This document shows, one piece after another, positions 28,945-36,757 of a DNA stretch of 37,558 bases. The DNA lies in the IMG/VR virus record IMGVR_UViG_3300043408_000008, positions 1 to 37,558 of that record; one strand, given 5' to 3'. The notes beneath the pieces are model-generated. The model searched no databases and was not told where the DNA came from. It saw nothing but the letters and a program-made list of their open reading frames with translations. Numbering within the stretch: the first letter of the stretch is position 1; every line of letters begins with the position of its first letter. Made by a program: the position numbers and the translations under genes. This DNA is from a virus.

Positions 28945-29319
28945 TTATTGCTTGCCGCCAGAAGCGGGCGCAGCGCCGCCCCAAGCCGCAGCCGGGGCCG
29001 AACCTTCGCCAGTGCCAGCAGACGCGCCAGAAGCGGGCGCAGCGCCCTTCTTGCCGGTTGCTGCGGGCTTGGCGGCTTGGCCTTCCAGTTGCGCAGCGTG
29101 AAGGGCGTTCGCGGCCTGTTCGGCATCGTAGGCTTCGCGGGCTTCGGTAGTAGTCAAATGCCAGCCTTCGGCAAGCGCAGTTTCTACGGCTTCTTCGTCG
29201 TTTGCATCAATAATGCAAAAATCGAATTTGCCGCCGTGCATTTCATGTTCGCCGGGACACTTATAAAACATAGTGTCATTCGGCAAAACCTTTTCTTCGG
29301 GCTTTTCATTCCGGGCCAT
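28945..29319 (-). CDS. Protein with disordered Ala/Gly/Pro-rich tail, after the coat gene (124 aa)
   Basis: ATG 29319 has an AAAGG site. Residues 1-55 form a small folded part (FYKCPGEHEMHGGKFDFCIIDANDEEAVETALAEGWHLTTTEA), with one or two Cys/His positions that could bind a metal. Residues 65-124 are low-complexity Ala/Gly/Pro/Ser. Proteins of this kind are frequent just downstream of phage coat genes and may be head-associated. The coat terminator separates it from the coat gene. No promoter of its own was clear. Confidence 0.65.
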   Translation of the reverse strand: MARNEKPEEKVLPNDTMFYKCPGEHEMHGGKFDFCIIDANDEEAVETALAEGWHLTTTEAREAYDAEQAANALHAAQLEGQAAKPAATGKKGAAPASGASAGTGEGSAPAAAWGGAAPASGGKQ

Positions 29320-29337
29320 TTTTCAAACCTTTTATCA

Positions 29338-29372
29338 AAGTTAAAGGAAGAAGGGGCGACCGAAGCCGCCCC
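29338..29372 (-). terminator. Terminator after the coat protein gene
   Basis: On the minus strand GGGGCGGC-TTCG-GTCGCCCC (29353-29372, one wobble pair) is followed by T-rich TTCTTCCTTTAACTTT. Partial termination here would give more coat mRNA than tail mRNA. Confidence 0.8.
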
Positions 29373-29379
29373 TAACTTA

Positions 29380-30648
29380 TTACGGCTGGCTAAACAGGAT
29401 AACCCCGGACATTTCCGGCTGTTTATTCACAACACCAAACAGCGTATCAAGACGATATTTCGTCTTCATAGTGTTAATGTCGTAGAACTTCTGCATAACC
29501 AATTCAATGCCTTGATCGGTACTAGCGCGCATAACAGCGGTTCCAGCATCGGTAGGCACGGCGTAACGGCCCGGCAGAAGTTCGATAGCATCCTTTTGCC
29601 AGAAGGGATTAAAGTAACCCGCCGCAGTGTTCAGCCAAGTAATAGCCGCACCGTTGGCCGGGGCTGCGGTAACGTTTTGATATTCAAGTTCCGCATCGGT
29701 TGCACCAGTGCCGGAAATGATCGGGGGCGAAATTTGAACAACACCCGAACCGCCGCCGCCCGAAACAATCGCCGTAACGCGGAAAGTTTTAAGCTGGCCG
29801 GTATCTTGCTTCGTAATGTGATGAACGGCATTAACGCCAGTAATCGTAAAGGCATCGCCAACTTTAACCGTACCGGAAGTAACGGCAATGGTCAAGTTTT
29901 GATAGCGATTATCAACGTTGCTAACTTCACCAGTACCCGCCGTAGAAGTTGCCTTTGGGGTGTAATACTGGTTTGCGCCGTTCACAGTGACGGTAACGCC
30001 GCCCGCAGCCGCAAGGCGGGGGGTGTAATCCATCTTGTAAGTATCGAAGCTAGCGATAGTGCCCACAAAAGCCTTTTCGTAGGCCGTAACCGGCTTGCCT
30101 TGCATCGTACCGCGCCCGGCAAGGTTAGAAGCCATGCCGTTGTAATCGCGGGTGGAAAGCGCCAAATAACGATCAAAGGCTTGAACACCCTGTTCGTTAA
30201 AAATCGCTTCGCACAATGCAACATCATCGAAGCCAGTTGCCGCAGCAGTGCGCTTAACAACAAGCGTACCTTGCATAGAAGCAACAGTATTAACAGCAAC
30301 GTTAATATCCGAAGCAAGCTTTTGCTTCGCGGCTTCGCCAAGGCGCTGTTCTTGCAGCGCATCGCGCAGTTCCTTCGCGGTCAAAGTCCAAGGAACAGAC
30401 TTCGAATAACCCAACGAAGCGGGAACGCTAAGTTGAATGTAATCTTTAAAATTCGAAGTCATATCCGTACCGTTGAACGATTGCGCAACGTAGGGTTGCG
30501 GTCGCCAAATCGTATCGGCGCTACGTTCCATTTCGGTAGTATTGGTGTTATACACCGAAACATTGCGCGACAACACTAAGGCGTCTTGGAAGCCTTCAAG
30601 GATGTTTTCGAACGCAACCCGTTCTTCTTTGCTAAATGCGTTAGCCAT
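29380..30648 (-). CDS. Major coat protein, P22 gp5-like (422 aa)
   Basis: The main shell protein, similar in length to P22 coat (430 residues) and encoded just after the scaffold. The N-terminus (ANAFSKEERVAFENILEGFQDALVLSRNVSVYNTN) and the SADTIWRPQPYVAQSF segment are typical of P22-type coats. An inserted Ig-like or I-domain-like region (about residues 225-330, Gly/Thr/Val-rich) corresponds to the P22 telokin-like insertion. The C-terminus ends with an MTKYRLDTLFGV-type strand. ATG 30648 follows AAGGAA. A strong terminator follows the gene. Confidence 0.9.
   Translation of the reverse strand: MANAFSKEERVAFENILEGFQDALVLSRNVSVYNTNTTEMERSADTIWRPQPYVAQSFNGTDMTSNFKDYIQLSVPASLGYSKSVPWTLTAKELRDALQEQRLGEAAKQKLASDINVAVNTVASMQGTLVVKRTAAATGFDDVALCEAIFNEQGVQAFDRYLALSTRDYNGMASNLAGRGTMQGKPVTAYEKAFVGTIASFDTYKMDYTPRLAAAGGVTVTVNGANQYYTPKATSTAGTGEVSNVDNRYQNLTIAVTSGTVKVGDAFTITGVNAVHHITKQDTGQLKTFRVTAIVSGGGGSGVVQISPPIISGTGATDAELEYQNVTAAPANGAAITWLNTAAGYFNPFWQKDAIELLPGRYAVPTDAGTAVMRASTDQGIELVMQKFYDINTMKTKYRLDTLFGVVNKQPEMSGVILFSQP
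30061..30070 (+). repeat. GCCCACAAAA, one-base variant of the motif
   Basis: On the + strand, antisense to the coat gene. It differs from GCCCACAATA at one base (T to A) and falls in an otherwise empty interval between copies 7 and 8, keeping the spacing pattern. Confidence 0.4.
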
Positions 30649-30673
30649 GATGTTTCCTTAAATTAGGTTCGTT

Positions 30674-31576
30674 TCATTTGCCTTTGTTCCGTTGCTGTTG
30701 CTTATACGCATGAACCTTCGAATAATCGCCGGTTTTTTCAGCTTCGGTACGCAGACGTTCAAGGGTGGAATCCACCGTTCCCGATACTGCCGCGCCGCCA
30801 GTGCTACGAACAGTTTTTTCCGGGGGCGGTGCCGCTTTACGATTGGTAACTTTCAATTGATTCTCCAAATTAGCAACCGCGAAAGCGTATTTAACGGGGT
30901 CAGTAATCGAAGCTAATTCCTTAGCCTTCTTCGGGTTCTTGCCCAACGCATAAACTACTAACGCGGGGTTCTTACAACCTTGAAGAATAATGCCTTGTTG
31001 CGTAACTGAAAGCGTGTCTTTAACAATGTCTTCGGCATCGTCAAAATCTTTAACTTTCAATTCGCCTTTAGCTTTGCCGTACCCTTCAAGCGTTGCTTGC
31101 CAAGCACGGTTAGCCGCTTCGGCTTCATCCTTCTTTTTGCGTTCTTGCTGTTCGGCTTCAAGCTTTCGATTGTGCCAAGCTTCAAGTTCGCGTTCGAACC
31201 GTTCCGCGTCATAATCGCATTCTTCAAGTGTGGGCTTTTTGCCAAGTTCAACCGGCTTTTGTGTTGCACCAGTTACAGCATTAAGCTTTTCCCGAAGTTC
31301 GCGGTTTTCTTTTTCAACCGTGCGATAGTTCTTGCGAAGTTCGCGCACCCATTCCGGCGCTTTGGTTTCATCTTCGTTCGAAGCTGGCGAAGCTTCGTCA
31401 CCGATAGAAACAACTACTTCCGAACCTTCATAATCGCCGCCGGTTTGTTCGCCGGTTTGTTCGCCTTCATTTTCGGTAGCTTCGCCGCCGTTATTTTCAG
31501 GCAAACCGCCGTTTTCTTCGCCGGTTTCAATTTCAAGTTCGTTATTCGTAGTTTCTTCGTTTTCTGCCGTTTTCAC
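30674..31576 (-). CDS. Scaffold protein, P22 gp8-like (300 aa)
   Basis: The internal assembly scaffold, close in size to P22 gp8 (303 residues). GTG 31576 with AAGGGG at a spacing of six is preferred; a TTG five codons upstream is also open. The N-terminal third is very acidic and low complexity (Glu, Asn, Thr, Gly). The middle is charged coiled coil (EKENRELREKLNAV, then HNRKLEAEQQERKKKDEAEAANRAW). The C-terminus is basic (KVHAYKQQQRNKGK), matching the coat-binding helix of scaffolds. It lies between the portal and coat genes as in P22. Confidence 0.87.
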   Translation of the reverse strand: MKTAENEETTNNELEIETGEENGGLPENNGGEATENEGEQTGEQTGGDYEGSEVVVSIGDEASPASNEDETKAPEWVRELRKNYRTVEKENRELREKLNAVTGATQKPVELGKKPTLEECDYDAERFERELEAWHNRKLEAEQQERKKKDEAEAANRAWQATLEGYGKAKGELKVKDFDDAEDIVKDTLSVTQQGIILQGCKNPALVVYALGKNPKKAKELASITDPVKYAFAVANLENQLKVTNRKAAPPPEKTVRSTGGAAVSGTVDSTLERLRTEAEKTGDYSKVHAYKQQQRNKGK

Positions 31577-31626
31577 ATTCAACCCCTTCAATAACTCACC
31601 TAATTACATGGCTAGGCGGAAACCAT

Positions 31627-31651
31627 GCCCGAAGTATATCCTACTTCGGGC
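31627..31651 (-). other. Perfect hairpin between portal and scaffold genes
   Basis: GCCCGAAGTA (31627-31636) and TACTTCGGGC (31642-31651) form a ten-pair stem with a five-base loop in the gap after the portal stop. There is no T-run on either side, so it is a poor terminator; an RNA-processing or attenuation element is possible. Confidence 0.6.
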
Positions 31652-31665
31652 AAACGCAACAAGCC

Positions 31666-33717
31666 TTATTGCGGAATTTCAGGCGCAGCAAGCGGGGCCG
31701 AAATAGCCTGTACCGTTTTAACGATATGTTCCCGGTTGTCGCGGTCAATTCCCGCTAACGTTTCCGCAGTTTTAGCGCGCGTTTCTTCGGATTTGGCGAT
31801 GGTTAAAACCGTATCGGCGCGGGCTTTAGCCGCTTGGGCTTGGGCTTGTTGTGCCGAAGCTTGCAAGAACGTTGCGTTCGGATCGGGCGGCGTATTGGCT
31901 GCGGCTTGTGCCAGTTCTTGCGCTTCTTCCGGCGTAGGTTGAACAACACCCATTTTAAGAAGCTTTTTGCGGAAGTAATCATGTACTTCCGATAAACCTT
32001 CGCCTTCTAAGTTTTCCATAATCAACGCAATAAGAACTTGCATCGTTTCAGGATCGTTAGCAACCATTGGCAGAATTTCAATTAAACGCCGAACAATTGC
32101 GCTACGCTTGCTGGAAGAAGTCGGGCCAACATCAACAGCAACATCAAAATCAGCTTCGCTTAAATCGTTTTCAAAATGCTGTTCGCCGCTTTCTTCATTG
32201 ACAACAGCGCGCATAAGTTCAACGCTAGAAGGTTCGCCGCTTTCGCTAATCGTCTTCATGCTGCGGCCTTCTTCAACCAAAATATCTTTAGCCATAGAAA
32301 GCCAAATTTCGCCGCTACGTTTAACCGCCTTAGCCATGTTGCTAATATAGATAAACGTTTGCATATCTAACTTATTTTGAATAAGTTCAACAGCAATGCC
32401 GCTAATATTTGATTGGATTTGTTCGCCTGCCTGCTGATTGCCTAAAACGTCTTGAATATCCTGTTCGGTAATCTGCAAAAGCGCAGCCATTGCAGGCGGA
32501 ATATTCGGCGCTTTCGTGTAGCCAATTGCGCCATTTGCTACCGGCTGGCCGTTTTGATCCACCATTGCATTTAGCAGCAAATACGGATAATTTTTAATGT
32601 TGTCTTCTGCCCACATTACAGCATGGCCCGCCATTTGCTCAGGCGTAAAAATGGGCTTTTCAACAGTAGAAAGCGCGCTGATTTCGCCAAGCTTAGAAAG
32701 CTGCATGTTCTTCAAACGCTGCGCATCCTTTGCCAAACGAACATGCCCCATGCAACGCTCTACGTTGTCGATAAACCAACGCTTGCCATATACGGGCACA
32801 ATTGGAATATAGCGGCCTGCAATGTATCCGCAATCTTCCAACACCTTACCGCCGCTAAGAATGTACTTATGAACGCGATTGCGCTTAACGCGCTTTTGGC
32901 GAACTTCGCGGAAGCCGGTTGCTTCCAACGTTTCAAGTTTATCTTCTTCGTTTAGTTCTTCGTCAGAAACTTTAATTTCTTGGCCGTCCAAACCCCGGAA
33001 GAAATGAAACAATTCGCTAGTTTGTTCAATCTTATAATATTCTGCGATATAAACAACGTCAGGCGTAAGCCAATCAAATTCGAATTGATGAACTACCTTC
33101 GGCCAGCTTGCCGGATCATCGTTATATTCTTCTTCGTATTCGCCGCGCGGCATTGACGTTAAAACGAAGCAATACTTCGCATCGGCCTTATCTTGCCGCT
33201 TTGCGTTTAAGTCAAAGAAAACGGAAGAATCGGCATCAAAAATAGGTTCGATGCGGATTCGCTGGCGTTCGTCTTCTTCGTCTTCTTCGTCTTCGTAATC
33301 TGCGCGCAAACGCCATGCGCCAAAGCCGCCGCCTACGGCTTCTTCAAATGCGTTATCATAAGCTTCTTCGGCGCAAGAATCTTGTTCATCGGCACGGTAA
33401 AGCCCTTGGCAAGTATCCGAAAGCTTATCCGACTTGCTACCGTCTTTAGGAACAAACGAAACTGAAATTCGATTATTCCGATATTCATTAATAATTCGAA
33501 TAACTGCAAGGTGAATCTTATTAACTTCAAACTTCGGTTTGTTTTCAAACTGCAAGCCTAACGGCCCTTCCCATTGCGCCCCTGCTAGCGAATAAAAGCG
33601 CCTATCCTGTAGGCATTGCAACCGTTCGTTGCGAATTGCGCTTTGAATTTTGTCAAACTTGCCTTTTGCATCTTGCAAAACATCGGCTAAAACTTCGTCT
33701 TTAGATTTGCGCGCCAT
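31666..33717 (-). CDS. Portal protein, P22 gp1-like (683 aa)
   Basis: The twelve-subunit ring through which DNA is packaged. Length (P22 gp1: 725), location after terminase, and motifs such as FYSLAGAQWEGPLGLQFENKPKFEVNKI, then RNNRISVSFVPKDG and RYIPIVPVYGKRWFIDNVERCMGHVRLAKDAQRLKN are typical of P22-like portals. The C-terminal 120 residues are helical and Ala/Gln/Glu-rich (LAQAAANTPPDPNATFLQASAQQAQAQAAKARADT), consistent with a shortened barrel. ATG 33717 lies three bases after the terminase stop. An acidic patch (EDEEDEEDE) around residues 120-130 is marked. Confidence 0.92.
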   Translation of the reverse strand: MARKSKDEVLADVLQDAKGKFDKIQSAIRNERLQCLQDRRFYSLAGAQWEGPLGLQFENKPKFEVNKIHLAVIRIINEYRNNRISVSFVPKDGSKSDKLSDTCQGLYRADEQDSCAEEAYDNAFEEAVGGGFGAWRLRADYEDEEDEEDERQRIRIEPIFDADSSVFFDLNAKRQDKADAKYCFVLTSMPRGEYEEEYNDDPASWPKVVHQFEFDWLTPDVVYIAEYYKIEQTSELFHFFRGLDGQEIKVSDEELNEEDKLETLEATGFREVRQKRVKRNRVHKYILSGGKVLEDCGYIAGRYIPIVPVYGKRWFIDNVERCMGHVRLAKDAQRLKNMQLSKLGEISALSTVEKPIFTPEQMAGHAVMWAEDNIKNYPYLLLNAMVDQNGQPVANGAIGYTKAPNIPPAMAALLQITEQDIQDVLGNQQAGEQIQSNISGIAVELIQNKLDMQTFIYISNMAKAVKRSGEIWLSMAKDILVEEGRSMKTISESGEPSSVELMRAVVNEESGEQHFENDLSEADFDVAVDVGPTSSSKRSAIVRRLIEILPMVANDPETMQVLIALIMENLEGEGLSEVHDYFRKKLLKMGVVQPTPEEAQELAQAAANTPPDPNATFLQASAQQAQAQAAKARADTVLTIAKSEETRAKTAETLAGIDRDNREHIVKTVQAISAPLAAPEIPQ

Positions 33718-33720
33718 GAT

Positions 33721-35055
33721 TTATCGCCTTCCAAAATGGTTAATTGTCGGAACCGCTACGTTAGTAACAGGCTTTTGCTGTTTTTGAGTTGCACCGGGGA
33801 ACAACGCCGTAAGCCCCCATATTAAAGCATCGGCGCGGTTTGGGCTTTTATCGCCAAGGTAGCCCACAGTAGAAAAGCCCGAAAGTTCTTCTTCCATTTC
33901 GCGGAAATACCCGACATGGCGAACTTTACCTTCTTCGTACAGTGCGGAAATAGGTTCGGCCCGAACAGTCTTGCCACGGCTGGCCGTAACGGCAGTGAAA
34001 GGCGTTCGCGGGCGCGAAGTTTGGATAACGTGTTTAACCATCGCGCCGCCGTAGTTAGTTTCACCAACAACAATATCCGCTTCGTGTCGGTCAAACGCCG
34101 TAGTTACAACGCGGCCCCAAACAGCCGGGCCAGCTTTAACCGTGCAATCTTCCAAAACGTAGCAATTGCCATCAACGCCAAGGCCAACAACAACAATACC
34201 GATTGCATCGTTTTCGGCGTTGTCTGTATCGTCACTGCCGGAAGGATCAACGGCAACAACAACGCGCACAAATTCAGGAACAACCGAATCAATAACGCGC
34301 CATTTATCAATGGTTTCATCGCTAAACAAGCCGTTCGGGTTAGCGTCTGCAAAGTCGCCTTCTAAGAAGCGTTTGCGAAGACGCGCCGAAAGCCCTTGCA
34401 GCGTTTCAAGATAACCGGCACTTAGGTTTTCGGCGTTGTCCTTCGGATTCATCTTGAAGGCAATATAGTTTTCAGGATCGCGCAAAGGTTGCTTAGTGTC
34501 TGGATCAACCTTCTTGACGAATAGAAGATAAGTCCAATGCAACTTATTAGGCGGGTTGCAATCGAAGTAAATTCGCGGCTTCAATTGCGAAATTTCACGG
34601 CCTAGAATATTTTGCGTAGCCAGTTGGGCAAGCCGGGTAATAACCATACCGACAGCAAGCCAACTAATTTGCGAACATTCGTTTAGGTAAATCGTAGCAT
34701 ATTCGTTACCTAAGATTTTTTCGGTTCGTTCTTTATCATCCAAACCGCCAAACCAAATTTCCGAACCATTCGGAAAGGTAACAAACCAATCGGATTTATT
34801 TAGCTTCCATTCAACATTGGGGAACGCCGTCTTCATAACCTTTGGAAAGGTATCGAAGATAATAGACGATTTAATATGGTTAAACCGAAAGCGCAAAATG
34901 CAATGACGCGAACCCGGCGCTTTCAGGGCGCGCATAACAACGTTGCGAACGTGCAAAAACGTTTTGCCGCTACGACTTCCGCCGAACAGCATAATATAAG
35001 TTGCAAGCCCCGCAATTACGGCTTGTGCTTCAAGTTGTTTTGCCGTAAGTTTCAT
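33721..35055 (-). CDS. terL: Terminase large subunit (444 aa)
   Basis: The DNA-packaging motor: N-terminal ATPase with Walker A FGGSRSGKT (residues 24-32), Walker B-type strand TIYLNECSQ with the catalytic Glu, and a C-terminal RNase H-like nuclease starting VVAVDPSGSDDTD with its metal-binding Asp. The fit is to the P22/Sf6-like, headful-packaging group by overall pattern, which agrees with the circular map. ATG 35055 directly follows the stop of the ParB-like gene, so translation is probably coupled. Confidence 0.93.
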   Translation of the reverse strand: MKLTAKQLEAQAVIAGLATYIMLFGGSRSGKTFLHVRNVVMRALKAPGSRHCILRFRFNHIKSSIIFDTFPKVMKTAFPNVEWKLNKSDWFVTFPNGSEIWFGGLDDKERTEKILGNEYATIYLNECSQISWLAVGMVITRLAQLATQNILGREISQLKPRIYFDCNPPNKLHWTYLLFVKKVDPDTKQPLRDPENYIAFKMNPKDNAENLSAGYLETLQGLSARLRKRFLEGDFADANPNGLFSDETIDKWRVIDSVVPEFVRVVVAVDPSGSDDTDNAENDAIGIVVVGLGVDGNCYVLEDCTVKAGPAVWGRVVTTAFDRHEADIVVGETNYGGAMVKHVIQTSRPRTPFTAVTASRGKTVRAEPISALYEEGKVRHVGYFREMEEELSGFSTVGYLGDKSPNRADALIWGLTALFPGATQKQQKPVTNVAVPTINHFGRR

Positions 35056-35403
35056 TTAGTCTTTTACTTGACAAGGCGAAGGATTTTCTTCGAATCTAAC
35101 AGCTTTAATTGTTTCATGGCCGTTCAACATGGCTTTCATAAGTCTATGCCTACCATCCATTAATTCGCCGTCTTCATCAAGAATAATCGGATAGTTTAAA
35201 TCAGCAGCATTAACCGCTTTAATGTGCATAACCATTTCACGAAGCGTAAGCTTTTCGTAGTTATGCCAAACATTCAAATGATTCAAAGGAACTTCCATAA
35301 CAGGCAGTTCCTTAGCCAATTCAAACAAGCGCGGAACACTCCAAGAATGCCGCCCGATTGAACACATTTGATCCTTTGTCGGAATCCAATCTTTAATTTT
35401 CAT
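35056..35403 (-). CDS. ParB/sulfiredoxin-fold protein between terminase genes (115 aa)
   Basis: A ParB N-terminal-like domain: conserved motif MDGRHRLMKAMLNG (corresponding to the ParB GxxRxxA box) after the strand YPIILDEDGEL, and VPLNHLNVWHNYEKLTLREMVMHI before it. There is no helix-turn-helix half, so it is not a full partition protein. Some ParB-fold proteins are nucleases or nucleotide-binding switches. ATG 35403 is used; a TTG 18 codons upstream reads through a hairpin and is unlikely. Being sandwiched between small and large terminase genes suggests a role in packaging or in DNA cutting at the pac site. Unproven. Confidence 0.75.
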   Translation of the reverse strand: MKIKDWIPTKDQMCSIGRHSWSVPRLFELAKELPVMEVPLNHLNVWHNYEKLTLREMVMHIKAVNAADLNYPIILDEDGELMDGRHRLMKAMLNGHETIKAVRFEENPSPCQVKD

Positions 35404-35421
35404 AGCGCAACCCAAAGACAA

Positions 35422-35446
35422 ACGCCGCCAATTAAAAGGGCGGCGT
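35422..35446 (-). other. Hairpin between small terminase and ParB-like genes
   Basis: ACGCCGCC and GGCGGCGT pair around a nine-base A/T-rich loop. On the minus strand it is followed by TTGTCTTTGGG, a poor terminator tail, so it may only attenuate transcription or limit RNA decay. Confidence 0.45.
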
Positions 35447-35479
35447 AACAAAGCCAAAATTTACCGGCGCAAATTAATT

Positions 35480-35929
35480 TCACAACTGTTCATCCATCGG
35501 CCCGGCCACAACTTGAACAACTGACGAATTTTTAACGTTGGCATCAATTTTCGAAACCTTCGGTACGAAGTCCATTATTTCGGCATATAGCCGCGCCATC
35601 TTCGTAAAATCATCGTTGGAAGTGCGTTCGGAATGCGCCCGTTCCCAAAGGCTACGCGCTAAATCCGCTTTCGAAGGTAGAAACGACAATTCGCCGCTTT
35701 CTTCCTTCAACCGTTGCATTTCTTCTTTTACGAAGCTATCGTTCGGCCAATGGTTCGCAACCCATAGCGCACGGTTTGTATTAGACGCGAAAACAGCCAA
35801 CGCCGCGCGGAAAGGATCGGCGGGCGATTTTAGCAGTTCAACGGCAAACGCGGTTTTGTGTTCGGCTTCGTCTGCCGGTTGCGTTTGCTGTTGCTGCGGT
35901 AGCGTTGTTGTCCATTGGCTAGCGTTCAT
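35480..35929 (-). CDS. terS: Terminase small subunit (149 aa)
   Basis: The DNA-recognition subunit for packaging. The size and the location first in the packaging cluster fit. Residues 25-115 are helical (ELLKSPADPFRAALAVFASNTNRALWVANHWPNDSFVKEEMQRLKEESGEL, with a KMARLYAEIMDF helix), and the end VSKIDANVKNSSVVQVVAGP is typical of TerS C-terminal strands. The Q/T-rich N-terminus (residues 1-20) is disordered. The pac site is commonly within or near this gene in P22-like phages. The ribosome site before ATG 35929 is weak. Confidence 0.82.
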   Translation of the reverse strand: MNASQWTTTLPQQQQTQPADEAEHKTAFAVELLKSPADPFRAALAVFASNTNRALWVANHWPNDSFVKEEMQRLKEESGELSFLPSKADLARSLWERAHSERTSNDDFTKMARLYAEIMDFVPKVSKIDANVKNSSVVQVVAGPMDEQL

Positions 35930-35935
35930 ACCGCA

Positions 35936-35965
35936 ATGATAAACCGTCTAAGTGGCTGTTATCAA
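35936..35965 (-). promoter_or_regulatory. Possible promoter for the packaging genes
   Basis: On the minus strand TTGATA (35960-35965) and TATCAT (35936-35941) are 18 bp apart, just before terS. A seven-pair hairpin, CAAGGTA/TACCTTG (35963-35980), overlaps the -35. It is weaker than the CGCTTGACA set. Confidence 0.35.
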
Positions 35966-35972
35966 GGTAAAT

Positions 35973-36122
35973 CTACCTTGCAAGCTTTGCTTCGTTGGTG
36001 GCAGCTTCGGTATGCTGGCCGTAAAAATAGCCGCTTGCAGCCCCGGCAATGCCCACAATAGCCGCGAACAGCCATGCTAGGGGATCGGCCAGCAGTTGCC
36101 GCAAGATTGCGCCCCAAGTCAT
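35973..36122 (-). CDS. Small membrane protein after endolysin, Rz-like stub (49 aa)
   Basis: A 50-codon gene including the stop. ATG 36122 overlaps the endolysin stop as ATGA. The peptide has one hydrophobic helix (LAWLFAAIVGIAGAASGYF) followed by YGQHTEAATNEAKLAR, like the membrane anchor and start of the periplasmic coil of Rz-type inner-membrane spanins, but the coiled coil is missing and no Rz1-like lipoprotein frame is seen. It may be a truncated spanin or an accessory holin. Copy 8 of the GCCCACAATA motif lies within it on the opposite strand. Confidence 0.6.
   Translation of the reverse strand: MTWGAILRQLLADPLAWLFAAIVGIAGAASGYFYGQHTEAATNEAKLAR
36051..36060 (+). repeat. GCCCACAATA motif, copy 8
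   Basis: Exact copy on the + strand, antisense to the 49-residue membrane protein gene, read there as ATT|GTG|GGC (Ile-Val-Gly). Confidence 0.8.
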
Positions 36123-36547
36123 GCCAACACCTTACCGGCTTGGAAGTCTGCCAGCGTCAAACCCCCGGTAAATTGGAAATGCGGGAATTCTTTAAAGGTT
36201 CGCCAATTGCCCGCCCATTCAAGCCCGCATTTAACGCCAATTGCCCCGATACGTTTCCACAAAACGGCATCTTCGTTAGCAGTGCCCCAAACCGGCTTTC
36301 CATTGCGCAGCGGCACTACGTCAAATGCTACGCGCCAGTTATGGAACGATTGACCGGGGCGCGCATTCGTAACAATCTTGCCCGGCGCGGTGCGACCTTG
36401 GGCATAAAGTGCGGCTTGGCTTTCTTTATCGCGGTACGTTGAAGTAATAAGAAGTTCAATACCTTCTTCTTTACAACGCGCAATAAACTTTTCTGCAAGC
36501 GGTTTTACTTGCGGCAAAAGATCATCAAGGCTTCGGCTGTTTATCAT
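36119..36547 (-). CDS. Endolysin, M15-family (VanY/CwlK-like) peptidase (142 aa)
   Basis: A zinc peptidase that cuts peptidoglycan cross-links, most likely an L-alanyl-D-glutamate (or D-Ala-D-Ala type) peptidase. Zinc ligands are visible: His69 and Asp76 in SFHNWRVAFD and His123 in PHFQ. The flanking pattern VW...LWKRIGAIGVKCGLEWAGNW is characteristic. No signal sequence is present, so release needs the holin. ATG 36547 follows AAGGGG at a spacing of six. The gene overlaps the holin gene by 23 bases and is followed by the 49-residue membrane protein gene. Confidence 0.92.
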   Translation of the reverse strand: MINSRSLDDLLPQVKPLAEKFIARCKEEGIELLITSTYRDKESQAALYAQGRTAPGKIVTNARPGQSFHNWRVAFDVVPLRNGKPVWGTANEDAVLWKRIGAIGVKCGLEWAGNWRTFKEFPHFQFTGGLTLADFQAGKVLA

Positions 36548-36755
36548 CTTCAACCCCTTGTTTAATCAAACGGCCAGCTACGCCCAAAACCAAAAGGGCG
36601 ATAGTTGCGCCGGAAACCAATTGCGGCGGAATGCTGGCTTTCATGTCTTCGGGAATTTGCAGCCAAGCGCCTTGAATAGCTGCGGCTAGGATCATGGCAT
36701 TTACGCTAAACCATTTCCAAGCCTTGCGCCAATCTTCTACAAGCCGAAGCTTCAC
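36525..36755 (-). CDS. Two-helix holin, DUF7940-like (76 aa)
   Basis: GTG 36755 is preferred because AAGGAT lies seven bases before it. The sequence begins with the amphipathic segment KLRLVEDWRKAWKWFSV, then transmembrane helix 1 (about 17-33, NAMILAAAIQGAWLQ), a short loop with IPEDMKASIP, helix 2 (about 47-64, ATIALLVLGVAGRLI) and a charged tail (EDDKQPKP). This matches small phage holins with two helices and the DUF7940 pattern. It would form the membrane hole that releases the endolysin encoded by the overlapping downstream gene. Confidence 0.85.
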   Translation of the reverse strand: MKLRLVEDWRKAWKWFSVNAMILAAAIQGAWLQIPEDMKASIPPQLVSGATIALLVLGVAGRLIKQGVEDDKQPKP

Positions 36756-36757
36756 AA

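Noticed and set aside
28948-30579. A 543-codon open frame on the + strand
   Set aside because: It is antisense to the coat and neighbouring genes, which have clear P22-type products, ribosome sites and a terminator. The product is Arg/Asn/Ser-rich without any domain.
35068-35073. TTGACA on the + strand near the end of the ParB-like gene
   Set aside because: No acceptable -10 stands 16-18 bases downstream, and there is no + strand gene to express.
35404-35457. TTG-started extension of the ParB-like gene
   Set aside because: It would be translated through the 35422-35446 hairpin, has no ribosome site, and adds a basic non-conserved stretch.
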